DNA from: CAZFBA01 sp964517135
GTDB lineage: Bacteria; Cyanobacteriota; Vampirovibrionia; JBFMGH01
Length of the DNA stretch: 64,000 nucleotides
Assembly (NCBI GenBank): GCA_964517135.1
Contig: CAZFBA010000002.1
Coordinates: 152,720-216,719 of the forward strand
Reading direction: 5' to 3'
Shown here: in pieces, positions 1-7,788 of the stretch
Layout: each line of letters begins with the position of its first letter
How positions within the stretch are numbered: the stretch's first letter is position 1
The notes under the pieces: generated by a model
What the model was told of the DNA's origin: nothing
The model's input: the letters and a program-made list of their open reading frames with translations, nothing else
Databases searched by the model: none
Program-made: the position numbers and the translations under genes

Positions 1-1676
1 TAAGCATTACCATTAAACACGATGTTGAAGACGATGAACTGGTTCTGGAAGACGATGATGACGATGAAAATGTTGATGTATCTGGAAAATACGCTGAAGT
101 TCTTTTAAGACCGGTTCAGGAATATTTTATTGAACCTCAAAATGTTGCGATAAAGTTCAATTCTACAGAACCTGAAGATAATATGATCTCTATAGTTCCA
201 GTTACTCAACTTCAATATAGAGATGGAGATAGAGTAAGACAGTTGACGGGTGCAACACTGACAAGAGCTTCTCTTGTATTGCAGATGCATGGCTATTTAT
301 CACACTTAAAAGGTATGGTAGAACTTGATCCCAAGGAAGCTTCAGAAGAAGAGCAAAACCTTAAGATAGTAGTATTAGAAAATCTTATCGTTAGAAGAGA
401 GGTTGTTGACCCGACCAGAGTTACAACAGCAACCAGAACACAATTGCTTGTCAAAGATGGAGACTTTATTGAGCCTAAAACTGCGGTTGCAAAAACACAG
501 GTTCTGGCTGAACATACTGGTAAAATTTCATTTAACCTTTCTGAAGAAGAAACCAGAGGTCTGAGAAAGTTGCTTATTATGTCATCTCAGCATATAACCA
601 GAATGCTAACAGATGGCCAAAAAGCAATAGTGAATGCTGGAGACCTTATACGTCTTGATCAGCCTGTGACAGAAGAGAATAAAATAGCTGATATCTCAGG
701 ACAGGTCGTTAAAATTGAGAAAGATGGTATTGTTTTAAGAAAAGGTCGTCCATACCTGATTAGTCAGGGAACACAACTTCAGATTAATACAGGAGACCTG
801 GTATTACGTGGAGACCTGATTGCAACACTGATCTTTGAAAGACAAAAAACAGGTGATATTGTACAGGGTCTGCCACGTGTTGAAGAACTTCTAGAAGCAA
901 GGAAGCCGAAAGAAAGTGCTATTCTTGCTGAAGATGAGGGCGTTGCAGAAATTGAATATGATGAAGATATCGCCAGACTCTTTATTGTAAATGATTCAGG
1001 CCGCAAAGAAATTAAAATACCGCTGGGCTCAAACATAATTGTTTCTGATAAACAAAGTATTATAAAAGGTCAACCACTGACAGATGGGCCTTTAAACCCT
1101 CATGACGTTTTGAGATTAAGAGATGTAGAGGCTGTACAACAGTACCTGGTTGATGAAGTTCAACGTGTGTATCGTTCACAGGGTGTTGATATTGCGGATA
1201 AGCATATTGAAGTAATTGTACGCCGTATGACAAAGAAAGTCAGGGTAGATGATTCTGGTGGAACACAGATGCTTCCTGGCGAATTGGTTGAAAATTATGT
1301 TATTGATCAGGAAAACGTGAAACTTGAAGAACTTGGTGGGCAGCCTGCTCAATATCACCCGGTACTGCTGGGTATTACAAAAGCTAGCTTGAAAACTGAT
1401 AGCTTTATATCAGCGGCAAGTTTCCAGGAAACTACCAGAATCTTAACGGAAGCGGCTGTTGAAGGAAAGAAAGATCTGTTGAGAGGCCTGAAAGAGAATG
1501 TCATTATTGGCCGCTTAATTCCTGCTGGCACGGGTTTCTATCATCTAAATTTTGCTGGTGATAAGACACCTGAAGTTATAGAAGAAAAAACACCCAAGAC
1601 TTCATCGAGAAAACCTTCTGCTATTCTTGAAGAAATAGAAGGGATGTTTGGATCACCTGATTTCACTATTGAATAG
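1..1676 (+). CDS. rpoC: DNA-directed RNA polymerase beta' subunit, C-terminal part (cyanobacterial RpoC2-like), 5' truncated by window
   Basis: The reading frame is open from base 3, so the gene enters from the left; the first ATG (183) is internal. About 558 residues are visible. Seen: an acidic Asp/Glu stretch near the left edge, several beta-rich barrel-like segments, then the conserved block ending VEELLEARKPKE at about 842-915 and the C-terminal block GITKASLKTDSFISAASFQE at about 1369-1428. These are beta' regions G and H next to the trigger loop. The spacing and the wording TGDIVQGLPRVEELLEARKPKE-like match cyanobacterial RpoC2 better than proteobacterial RpoC. Whether beta' is split into two genes here cannot be seen, because the N-terminal half is outside the window. 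The gene ends in a hairpin and is convergent with the flagellin array. Confidence 0.95.
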   Translation, partial: SITIKHDVEDDELVLEDDDDDENVDVSGKYAEVLLRPVQEYFIEPQNVAIKFNSTEPEDNMISIVPVTQLQYRDGDRVRQLTGATLTRASLVLQMHGYLSHLKGMVELDPKEASEEEQNLKIVVLENLIVRREVVDPTRVTTATRTQLLVKDGDFIEPKTAVAKTQVLAEHTGKISFNLSEEETRGLRKLLIMSSQHITRMLTDGQKAIVNAGDLIRLDQPVTEENKIADISGQVVKIEKDGIVLRKGRPYLISQGTQLQINTGDLVLRGDLIATLIFERQKTGDIVQGLPRVEELLEARKPKESAILAEDEGVAEIEYDEDIARLFIVNDSGRKEIKIPLGSNIIVSDKQSIIKGQPLTDGPLNPHDVLRLRDVEAVQQYLVDEVQRVYRSQGVDIADKHIEVIVRRMTKKVRVDDSGGTQMLPGELVENYVIDQENVKLEELGGQPAQYHPVLLGITKASLKTDSFISAASFQETTRILTEAAVEGKKDLLRGLKENVIIGRLIPAGTGFYHLNFAGDKTPEVIEEKTPKTSSRKPSAILEEIEGMFGSPDFTIE

Positions 1677-1692
1677 CTTGTTGATTGATATA

Positions 1693-1720
1693 AAAGAGGC
1701 TGCTTGATAGCAGTCTCTTT
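1693..1720 (+). terminator. Hairpin terminator after rpoC
   Basis: An 11-bp stem (AAAGAGGCTGC / GCAGTCTCTTT, one G-U pair) with a TTGATA loop starts 17 nt after the rpoC stop codon. The downstream T-run is short (TTTGTATTT). Confidence 0.7.
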
Positions 1721-1733
1721 GTATTTGAAGCAA

Positions 1734-1764
1734 AGAGAAAACCCCGGTGCCGGATACCGGGGGT
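1734..1764 (-). terminator. Intrinsic terminator at the end of the flagellin array
   Basis: A GC-rich hairpin (ACCCCGGT / ACCGGGGGT with one bulged G) is followed on the minus strand by TTTTCTCTTTG. It lies about 40 nt after the stop of the last array gene (1805) and separates it from convergent rpoC. Confidence 0.7.
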
Positions 1765-1804
1765 AAAGCGACTCAATTTCCTCACCTAACACTGTCACTG
1801 AAAC

Positions 1805-2314
1805 TTAACTACTCAAATAACACGCTAAAGCTGTTATGCTTAGTTTTTCTTTAATCATTTCAAGTTTTGTTTTGTAAGATTTTAGCTGTGAAATTTGAAG
1901 TAATACATTGCTATGTTTGGAATTTATTTCTTTTAAAAACTCCTTAAGCTCTTCCTGGCTAATAGGTGGAGTTTTGGGCAGTGACATAATCAGTGAATTG
2001 TAGTTTATATTGTTAAAATTGTATGAAATAGCTCCCTGTGGGATTATTACATCTCTGGTGAAATCGCTTAGATCTTCATAGCTTATATTTTTGGCTATAT
2101 TTTTAATTTCTATTATATTTTCAGTAATCAGGTTATATTGAGTGTCATAGTTCTGCATTGCGATTTCTTTTGTTTCGATCAGCCGGTCTTTTACCTGGTT
2201 TAACAGTTTGTTTGTTTCTTCAACAATTTCCAGGCGTTCATTGACCTTTGAAACAGTATTATTTATTCCATATAGATCTTCTTCAAGAATTTGAAGTTCG
2301 TCTTTATCTTCCAA
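1805..2314 (-). CDS. Coiled-coil protein at the distal end of the flagellin array, probably a diverged flagellin-like protein
   Basis: 169 residues, no signal peptide or membrane segment. Start is TTG (minus strand), with AAGGAG exactly 8 nt upstream. The protein is mostly helical and charged, with heptad-like spacing over residues 1-80 and again over 110-160. The last 45 residues (QLKSYKTKLEMIKEKL...) have the pattern of the flagellin C-terminal D1 helix (QNRLxSTxxxLxxxxENL), but identity is low. It is the last gene of the array, 4 nt after the 74-residue gene, and so probably the end of a transcript with it. It could instead be an unrelated flagellar chaperone-like coiled coil. Confidence 0.6.
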   Translation of the reverse strand: MEDKDELQILEEDLYGINNTVSKVNERLEIVEETNKLLNQVKDRLIETKEIAMQNYDTQYNLITENIIEIKNIAKNISYEDLSDFTRDVIIPQGAISYNFNNINYNSLIMSLPKTPPISQEELKEFLKEINSKHSNVLLQISQLKSYKTKLEMIKEKLSITALACYLSS

Positions 2315-2318
2315 GATG

Positions 2319-2543
2319 TCAACTCCTTTTCTTTATTTTGACCAGATTTTTTGCTAACTCTATATCAGTGATTTCCATTCCAGAAGCCAGTATATTTTCT
2401 CGCATTATCATGGCTCTATTTGTATGCTTAATAAACTGGTTATTGCTGAAATCAGAAACGTTTGGTTTTATGATAGGTTTAATCAACTTTTTGCTATTGT
2501 ATGATGTTTCCATTGCTAATGCAAGGCTGGTTTTGTTTAACAT
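2319..2543 (-). CDS. 74-residue flagellin-like fragment protein (C-terminal D1/D0 type)
   Basis: Residues about 40-72 (MRENILASGMEITDIELAK, then NLVKIKK) align well with the flagellin block SRENILSAESRIRNVDIAEATAEMTKNQ of the gene at 22288. The N-terminal 20 residues may reflect the flagellin start. An AAGGGG ribosome site precedes ATG at 2543. It lies 25 nt after the 195-residue gene and 4 nt before the 169-residue gene, as in an operon. It lacks the final coiled D0 segment. It may be a decaying duplicate or a mini-flagellin. Confidence 0.6.
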   Translation of the reverse strand: MLNKTSLALAMETSYNSKKLIKPIIKPNVSDFSNNQFIKHTNRAMIMRENILASGMEITDIELAKNLVKIKKRS

Positions 2544-2568
2544 AGTTCACCCCTTTATTTTATTTTTG

Positions 2569-3156
2569 TTACTTTAAGGTTTTAATTGCTATTTCTAATG
2601 TGTCTATATCAGTGCTAGAGGAGCTTAAATTCTCTTTAACTATTTCCAGCTTTGACATATACAACATTAAGTTGTTGTTTGTTTCTTTAAGACTCGTTTT
2701 CCTTTTGTTTATGAGTGTTAGATTATTTTTAATATCGTTAATAAACTTTGATGGGTTTTTCCTTAAGTCTTCCAGATTCAGCCTTTTTAGTTTGTCTTTT
2801 ATGACAAGTTCAGACTCTTCAATGATTTTATTGATTTCTTCTATTTGAGAGTTATTGATATCAGGCATTTTTTGTTTCAGGTGTTCTTTTTTTATTGATT
2901 TGTCTACCTTTTCAAGACAATTTTCAATAACTGTCATGGTACTTTCTTCTTGATGATTTATGTCTATAGTTTGTTTTATTTTGTGCCTTTCGAGTTCCAG
3001 TTCGCTGATGGTTTCTTTCTCTTCTTCTATAGCTTCATTGACAGTTGACAAATGTAGCTTATTCATTAGTATATAGAGATCCGTGAAGCCTGGTTTTGGT
3101 TTGTAGAGGTTGTTTTTGTTAGGCGGCAATAGCCGTATAGTTATAGATTTAGCCAT
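2569..3156 (-). CDS. Diverged flagellin-like coiled-coil protein
   Basis: 195 residues, Lys/Glu-rich and helical throughout. The segment RKTSLKETNNNLMLYMSKLE with the following IVKENLSSSSTDIDTLEIA keeps the layout of the flagellin motif RRSxIGALQNRLxSTxESLxIAxENLxxxxSRIRDLDIA, including the conserved ENL. The N-terminal half has no recognisable D0 start. GGAG precedes the start codon at 3156. It follows the last canonical flagellin by about 70 nt and heads a compact set of three diverged genes (3156-1805). Function unknown. Confidence 0.6.
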   Translation of the reverse strand: MAKSITIRLLPPNKNNLYKPKPGFTDLYILMNKLHLSTVNEAIEEEKETISELELERHKIKQTIDINHQEESTMTVIENCLEKVDKSIKKEHLKQKMPDINNSQIEEINKIIEESELVIKDKLKRLNLEDLRKNPSKFINDIKNNLTLINKRKTSLKETNNNLMLYMSKLEIVKENLSSSSTDIDTLEIAIKTLK

Positions 3157-3224
3157 ACTTAATCTACTCCAATCTTAAGAAATTAGTTACTACAACGTTA
3201 TAAAGATTATTATAGGATTTTACT

Positions 3225-4082
3225 CTATCCCAGTAGAGATAATGCCAGAAGTGGTAATTGATTTGCCTGGGCGAGTACGCTTGTGGTAGCCTGTTGCAGT
3301 ACTTGATTTCTGGTAAGTCGGGTTGTTTCTTCAGCTATATCAAGGTCACGGATTCTGGATTCCGAAGCGGTCAGGTTTTCTACAGTTATTTCAAGGTTGT
3401 TTATTACACTGTCAAGTCGTTGACTGTATGCACCTACCTGTGTTCTTCTTTCGAAAATAGTTTCAAGTGCAGCATCCAGTGTATCTAGGTATGTTCTGGC
3501 AGCGGTAGCATTTTCATAAGCACCACCTGCAGCTACTGTAGCATCTACAAGCCCGGATAAACCGAGTGCTCCGCTGGTCATGGTTTGAAGAGCTGGTGCA
3601 ATGTCTAGAGTGTCAACAGCGACGTTATTTGCTCCTATCTGTAATACTGCTTCTGATGTGTTACCGCTTAATAGTTCAGTATTATTGAACTTGATTGTTG
3701 TTGCTATTCTGTCTATATCTTCCATCCTTTGATAGACTTCTCTGGCGATAGCTGTTCTTTCAGTGGTACTGTAGGTTCCGTTAGCAGCCTGTACAGTTAA
3801 TTCACGTATACGTTGAACGTTTTCAGTGATTGTCTGGTAACCTCCTTCAGCAATTTGTAATAAGCTTACGCCGTCCTGGGCGTTTCTTATGGCTACCTGA
3901 TAACCTCTGATTTGAGTTCTTAAGATTTCAGATATGTTTAAGCCGGCTATATCATCAGATGCTTTGTTGATACGATATCCGGTAGCTAATCTTTCTAAAG
4001 ATTCAGTGACATTTCTTGTGTTCATTTTTAAGTTTCGTTGAGCAGTCATTGCTGCTACGTTTGTGTTAACTATTAAACCCAT
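3225..4082 (-). CDS. fliC: Flagellin
   Basis: 285 residues with a complete N-terminal D0/D1 (MGLIVNTNVAAMTAQRNL, then LERLATGYRINKASDDIAGL) and C-terminal D1/D0 ending in QANQLPLLALSLLG. The middle is short, so there is no D2/D3 domain; filament-core structure only. Sequence differs from its neighbours in the central 120-200 stretch (AVDTLDIAPALQ, an ATAAR motif instead of GTNAR). AAGGAG lies 7 nt before ATG. The leader contains the core ACATGGAAGT (4107-4116 on the complementary strand), a CsrA-like GGA site without a full outer stem. Exported by the flagellar type III system and polymerised into the filament. Confidence 0.97.
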   Translation of the reverse strand: MGLIVNTNVAAMTAQRNLKMNTRNVTESLERLATGYRINKASDDIAGLNISEILRTQIRGYQVAIRNAQDGVSLLQIAEGGYQTITENVQRIRELTVQAANGTYSTTERTAIAREVYQRMEDIDRIATTIKFNNTELLSGNTSEAVLQIGANNVAVDTLDIAPALQTMTSGALGLSGLVDATVAAGGAYENATAARTYLDTLDAALETIFERRTQVGAYSQRLDSVINNLEITVENLTASESRIRDLDIAEETTRLTRNQVLQQATTSVLAQANQLPLLALSLLG

Positions 4083-4224
4083 GTGATTCTCCTTATCTTA
4101 GTTTTTACTTCCATGTTTGTTTGTAAGAATTGTTTTAAAGTGTATAGAGACTAAACTAGTGGTTAATTTGCTACATAGATCTCCTTTCTATTTTTGTTAG
4201 TACCTTTAAATCCTTTTGTATCTT

Positions 4225-5085
4225 TTAGGCTGCTAATAATTGTAGTGCTATTTCAGATTTTATGTTGGTTTGCATCATAATATTTAACGTGGATTCTCTT
4301 AAGATGTTTTGTTTGACGATGTTTGTATTTACACTTGCAATATTAGCATCTATTATACTGGAATATGATCGTGTATAACCTTCCATAGCCCTTGTTGATG
4401 CTTGAGCTGATGTGTCTAATCTGTTGTGATATGCGGCTATTTGTGCTCTTCTATCGTTGAGATTGTTTAGTGCTGTATCAATATTGTTGAGGAATGATCT
4501 TGCACTAGTTCCGTTTTCAAAGACACCACCAGCTGCAGCTGTTATGTTGAGGCCATTGAAGCCTATTGCAGTTGAAGTTGCATCGATTAAAACATCACCA
4601 ATGTTAATTGTATTGATGCTTTCATCAGAGTTTGATCCTGTTTGAAGCCTTAAATTGCTGGCAGAGCCGTCTAATAAGGAAATTTGATTGAATTTTGTGG
4701 CGTCAGCCAGGCGATTGATTTCCTGTAGACGTTGACTGACTTCTCTTATCAGGCCTCTTCTTTCGGTAGAAGTGTTGATACCGTTGGCAGCCTGAACAGT
4801 TAATTCTCTTATGCGTTGTATCTGGTCATTGATGCCTACTAAGCCGCCTTCAGCTATTTTAAGTATATTGATACCGTCTTCGATAGCTTGAACAGCTCTT
4901 TTATTACCTCTTATTTCAGTCATTATGCCGTCAGAAACGCTGACACCTGCGGCGTCATCAGAAGCGGAATTGATTCTTTTTCCGGTTGCAGCTTGATTGA
5001 TGTTTTTATTAAGTTTTTGTGTGTGTATATATAATTGATTTTGTGCAAACATTGATTGAATATTTGTTTTTAAGCTTAATTCCAT
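4225..5085 (-). CDS. fliC: Flagellin, most divergent full-length paralogue
   Basis: 286 residues. The N-terminus is MELSLKTNIQSMFAQNQLYI, in place of the MGLIxNTNxxSLxAQRNL of the others, and the C-terminal D0 reads NIVKQNILRESTLNIMMQTN in place of LTKNQILQQAxxSVLAQANQ. The inner D1 blocks (ATGKRINSASDDAAGVSVS, RIRELTVQAANG, EVSQRLQEINRLADATKFN) are intact. The ribosome site is GAGAGG rather than GATAAGGAG, and its leader lacks the GGA hairpin. It may occupy a special position in the filament (for example near the hook or tip) rather than the bulk; this is inference. Confidence 0.95.
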   Translation of the reverse strand: MELSLKTNIQSMFAQNQLYIHTQKLNKNINQAATGKRINSASDDAAGVSVSDGIMTEIRGNKRAVQAIEDGINILKIAEGGLVGINDQIQRIRELTVQAANGINTSTERRGLIREVSQRLQEINRLADATKFNQISLLDGSASNLRLQTGSNSDESINTINIGDVLIDATSTAIGFNGLNITAAAGGVFENGTSARSFLNNIDTALNNLNDRRAQIAAYHNRLDTSAQASTRAMEGYTRSYSSIIDANIASVNTNIVKQNILRESTLNIMMQTNIKSEIALQLLAA

Positions 5086-5144
5086 GATTCGTTACCTCTC
5101 TAATGTAGTGCTATCCTTTCTATCTGGTGTAAGTGAAACATGGT

Positions 5145-6002
5145 TTACGCAAGCAGGGCTAATGCCAGCTGAGGTGCTTGTGTTGCCTGAGATAGAACAC
5201 TAACTGCGGCCTGTTGTAAGATTTGATATTTAGTGAGATTTGATGTTTCAGAGGCTACATCAAGATCCCGTATTCGTGATTCTGCGGCAGTGAGGTTTTC
5301 TCTCTGGATAGATAAGCTTTGTATAGTGCTCTGGAGTCTATTTTGGTATGCACCGATGAGAGATCTTCTTTGGAAAAGGTTTTGAATTGCTGTATCGATT
5401 GTGTCTAAGAATTGTCTGGCAGTAGTACCGAGTTCATAGGCTCCGCCAGCACCTGCTGTAATGCTTGTCATGTCGAAACCTAAAGCAGAGGCTGTAGCTC
5501 TATTAAGTACTGCGCCAACTGTCAGTGCGTTTGTAGAAGGATCTGAGTTAGCACCGATTTGAAGTGTAGCTTGAGATGATTGGCCGGTAAGCAATTCGAT
5601 ATCATTAAACCTGAGGGTGTTTGCTATTCTTGTTACATCAAGTAATCTCTGGTTAACTTCTCTTGCTATTGCTCTTCTTTCATTAGAAGCATTGGTATCG
5701 TTAGCTGATTGTACGGTTAATTCTCTAATTCTTTGTAAGTTTTCGGTCATAACTGATAAACCGCCTTCAGCAACCTCGAGAAGATTTACGCCATCCTGGG
5801 CATTGTTGAGGGCCATATAAAGTCCACGTGTTTGAGTTCTGAGGTTTTCTGAGATGTTTAACCCTGCAGCATCATCAGCTGCACGGTTGATCCGGTACCC
5901 TGATGAAAGTCTTTCAAATGAAAGGTTAACCTGTCTTGAATTAAGGGTTAGTTGTCTTTGTGCCTGCATTGCTGCTACGTTGGTGTTTACTATTAAAGCC
6001 AT
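5145..6002 (-). CDS. fliC: Flagellin
   Basis: 285 residues, start MALIVNTNVAAMQAQRQL. It has all D0/D1 blocks, with SSGYRINRAADDAAGLNIS near residue 50 and a C-terminus ending QATQAPQLALALLA. The usual RGxKxAVANAQDG is RGLYMALNNAQDG here, as in the 3225 gene's slightly altered form. The leader has a perfect GGA-loop hairpin at 6029-6044 and the ribosome site GATAAGGAGATC. The 70-residue mini gene lies just upstream. Confidence 0.97.
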   Translation of the reverse strand: MALIVNTNVAAMQAQRQLTLNSRQVNLSFERLSSGYRINRAADDAAGLNISENLRTQTRGLYMALNNAQDGVNLLEVAEGGLSVMTENLQRIRELTVQSANDTNASNERRAIAREVNQRLLDVTRIANTLRFNDIELLTGQSSQATLQIGANSDPSTNALTVGAVLNRATASALGFDMTSITAGAGGAYELGTTARQFLDTIDTAIQNLFQRRSLIGAYQNRLQSTIQSLSIQRENLTAAESRIRDLDVASETSNLTKYQILQQAAVSVLSQATQAPQLALALLA

Positions 6003-6028
6003 AGTGATCTCCTTATCTTTTTTTATCT

Positions 6029-6044
6029 AATACATCCTTGTATT
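6029..6044 (-). promoter_or_regulatory. CsrA-type GGA hairpin in leader of the flagellin at 5145
   Basis: Minus-strand AATACAAGGATGTATT forms a perfect 6-bp stem with AGGA in the loop. The core ACAAGGATGT is identical to the known CsrA high-affinity consensus (ACARGGAUGU). There are 22 nt between this GGA and the GGA of the Shine-Dalgarno. Confidence 0.75.
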
Positions 6045-6066
6045 GAGTGTAATAACGGTTGTTTTT

Positions 6067-6279
6067 TTAGCTGTTTGCAAGTAATTTGTATTTTTGTTCG
6101 ATTTCTTTCTGTGCCATAACGATGTCTTTTACCTTTACTTCTGCGGCCATAAGGTTTTCTACAGTTACTTTTAGATTATTAACAGATCCTGTTAGTCTTA
6201 TGTTGCTTTGCAACACGGTTTCGTATAATACGCCTATGCTGTGCTCTACTTCTTTCAGGGGGCTTGAAAACTTCTTCAT
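6067..6279 (-). CDS. 70-residue mini-flagellin (C-terminal D1 helix only)
   Basis: Residues 17-68 (LYETVLQSNIRLTGSVNNLK, VTVENLMAAEVKVKDIVMAQ) align with the flagellin block GAYQNRLQSTIQSLSIQRENLTAAESRIRDLDVA. There is no N-terminal D0/D1 and the last D0 helix ends early (KYKLLANS). AAAGGA precedes ATG by 9 nt. It sits 32 nt after the stop of the flagellin at 6312, so it is probably cotranscribed. A free C-terminal helix could act as a filament-interacting or export-competing peptide, or be a remnant; function unknown. Confidence 0.6.
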   Translation of the reverse strand: MKKFSSPLKEVEHSIGVLYETVLQSNIRLTGSVNNLKVTVENLMAAEVKVKDIVMAQKEIEQKYKLLANS

Positions 6280-6311
6280 TGTTTTATATCCTTTCTTTTG
6301 GTAGTAATTAT

Positions 6312-7169
6312 TTAACTGAGAAGTGATAGTGCTAGTGTTGGAGTCTGGTTAGCCTGTGCCAGTACTCCGAGGGCAGCCTGTTGTAGAATCTGGTTTTTGG
6401 TTAGTTCAGAGGTTTCACGGGCTATATCGAGATCCCGTATTCTTGATTCTGCTGCAGTAATGTTTTCCATAGCGATGGTTAAACTTTCAACGGTACTTTC
6501 AAGTCTGTTTTGAAGTGCTCCTATTTCGCTGCGAGTGCTGCTAAGTGTGCCGATAGCACTATCTATTGTTGAAAGAAAGCTTCTGGCATTAGTTCCGTCG
6601 CTAAAATAACCTCCTGCGGCAACTGTAATACTGCTTGTTACAAGACCGAGTGCTGTTACTCTTGAGTTTTGAAGTACTGATCCGATTACGAGAGCGTTTT
6701 CATTGTAATCAGAGTTAGCTCCTATTTGAAGGGTTGCCTGAGATGCAGTACCATCAAGTAATACAATGGTATTGAATCTTAGTGTTGAAGCTATACGGGT
6801 TATATCATCGCTTCTCTGGCGTACTTCTCTTGCGATGGCTTCTCTTTCGTTTGTTGCATTGGTATCGTTAGCGGCTTGAACGGTTAATTCTCTAATGCGT
6901 TGAAGGTTTTCGGCAATTACTGATAAGCCGCCTTCTGCTACCTGAAGTATATTTATTCCGTCCTGTGCATTGGCGACAGCCTGTTTATTGCCTCTTACCT
7001 GTGTTCTTAATGTTTCTGAAATGCTTAAGCCAGCTGCGTCATCTGCTGCACGGTTTATTCTTAATCCGGAAGCCAGTTTTTCCAAGGATTTAGTGGTTTT
7101 GTTGCTGTTGTTTAATAAGTTTCTTTGTGCTACGAGTGATGCTACGTTGGTGTTTACTATTAAGCCCAT
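6312..7169 (-). CDS. fliC: Flagellin
   Basis: 285 residues, start MGLIVNTNVASLVAQRNLLN, ending QANQTPTLALSLLS. It is very close to the gene at 7789 along the whole length, including the central segment (SDYNENALVIGSVLQNSR against SDFSENALVIGSVLQDSR), so the two are a recent duplicate pair separated by the short flagellin at 7283. The leader has a perfect GGA hairpin at 7193-7208 and a GATAAGGAGATC ribosome site. Confidence 0.97.
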   Translation of the reverse strand: MGLIVNTNVASLVAQRNLLNNSNKTTKSLEKLASGLRINRAADDAAGLSISETLRTQVRGNKQAVANAQDGINILQVAEGGLSVIAENLQRIRELTVQAANDTNATNEREAIAREVRQRSDDITRIASTLRFNTIVLLDGTASQATLQIGANSDYNENALVIGSVLQNSRVTALGLVTSSITVAAGGYFSDGTNARSFLSTIDSAIGTLSSTRSEIGALQNRLESTVESLTIAMENITAAESRIRDLDIARETSELTKNQILQQAALGVLAQANQTPTLALSLLS

Positions 7170-7192
7170 TGTGATCTCCTTATCTTAGCTTT

Positions 7193-7208
7193 ATTACATC
7201 CTTGTAAT
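7193..7208 (-). promoter_or_regulatory. CsrA-type GGA hairpin in leader of the flagellin at 6312
   Basis: Minus-strand ATTACAAGGATGTAAT: 6-bp perfect stem, AGGA loop, core ACAAGGATGT. There are 19 nt between its GGA and the Shine-Dalgarno GGA. Confidence 0.75.
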
Positions 7209-7282
7209 TTGCATAATTGGTTCTTATTAATATGCTAATTTGTTTGTGAGTTTTGTTACGGGAAGAAATAATTGACTTAAAT

Positions 7283-7738
7283 CTATAAAAGAAGTGCTTT
7301 TGCAAAAATAGGGTTCTGCTTTGCCTGTGCAGATAAACATTTTTGTGCTTCTTTAATTATTTGTTTGCTTGTAATGCTTATTGTTTCAGTAGCGTCTTTG
7401 ATGTCATGAATACTGGATTTAACGGCATTCATGTTTTCTAATGTTATATTCATTTCTTCCAAACTTGTATTTAGCTTTTGTTGAAGTGTTGCAACGTTTG
7501 TTTCTCTTGCTAATTTGTGTGTTTGGCTGTCAACAGTTTCTAAGAAACTATTGTTTATATCTTGAGTAGTGTTAATACTGTTTATTATCAAGTTGTTATC
7601 TCTTTTTGATTCAATATATTCTCCTTTAAACATATATTTAAGCTTGGTTAAAGAAGTTTTATTTGATTTATGGTTGAGTTCTAGAAGTTTTTGCTGGCTA
7701 TTTGGATTATTAATGTTGAATTTAACAATGATATTCAT
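7283..7738 (-). CDS. Short flagellin with internal deletion (N-D0 joined to C-D1/D0)
   Basis: 151 residues from ATG 7738, chosen because GATAAGGAGATC sits just upstream; a 10-residue upstream extension is possible but lacks a site. Residues 1-38 (MNIIVKFNINNPNSQQKLLE...) match the flagellin N-terminus MGLIVNTNVASLVAQRNLLN. From about residue 55 the protein jumps to the C-terminal half: NSFLETVDSQTHKL, LQQKLNTSLEEMNITLENMN, SSIHDIKDATETISITSKQI, and AQAKQNPIFAKALLL at the end. About 130 residues of D1 are missing, and conserved Arg/Asp residues are replaced. The leader keeps a perfect GGA hairpin (7762-7777), which argues for continued expression. Confidence 0.8.
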   Translation of the reverse strand: MNIIVKFNINNPNSQQKLLELNHKSNKTSLTKLKYMFKGEYIESKRDNNLIINSINTTQDINNSFLETVDSQTHKLARETNVATLQQKLNTSLEEMNITLENMNAVKSSIHDIKDATETISITSKQIIKEAQKCLSAQAKQNPIFAKALLL

Positions 7739-7761
7739 AGTGATCTCCTTATCAATTACTT

Positions 7762-7777
7762 TTAACATCCGTGTTAA
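7762..7777 (-). promoter_or_regulatory. CsrA-type GGA hairpin in leader of the short flagellin at 7283
   Basis: Minus-strand TTAACACGGATGTTAA: 6-bp perfect stem, CGGA loop, core ACACGGATGT. The stem differs from those at 6029 and 7193 but pairing is kept. There are 19 nt to the Shine-Dalgarno GGA. Confidence 0.72.
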
Positions 7778-7788
7778 TAAGTTATTTA

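Noticed and set aside
2248..2577. 109-residue plus-strand open frame
   Set aside because: Shadow of the minus-strand genes at 1805-2543, which have ribosome sites and operon spacing.
5085..5130. GGA hairpin before the divergent flagellin at 4225
   Set aside because: GATAGAAAGGATAGC contains GGA, but the flanks are direct rather than inverted, so no stem forms.
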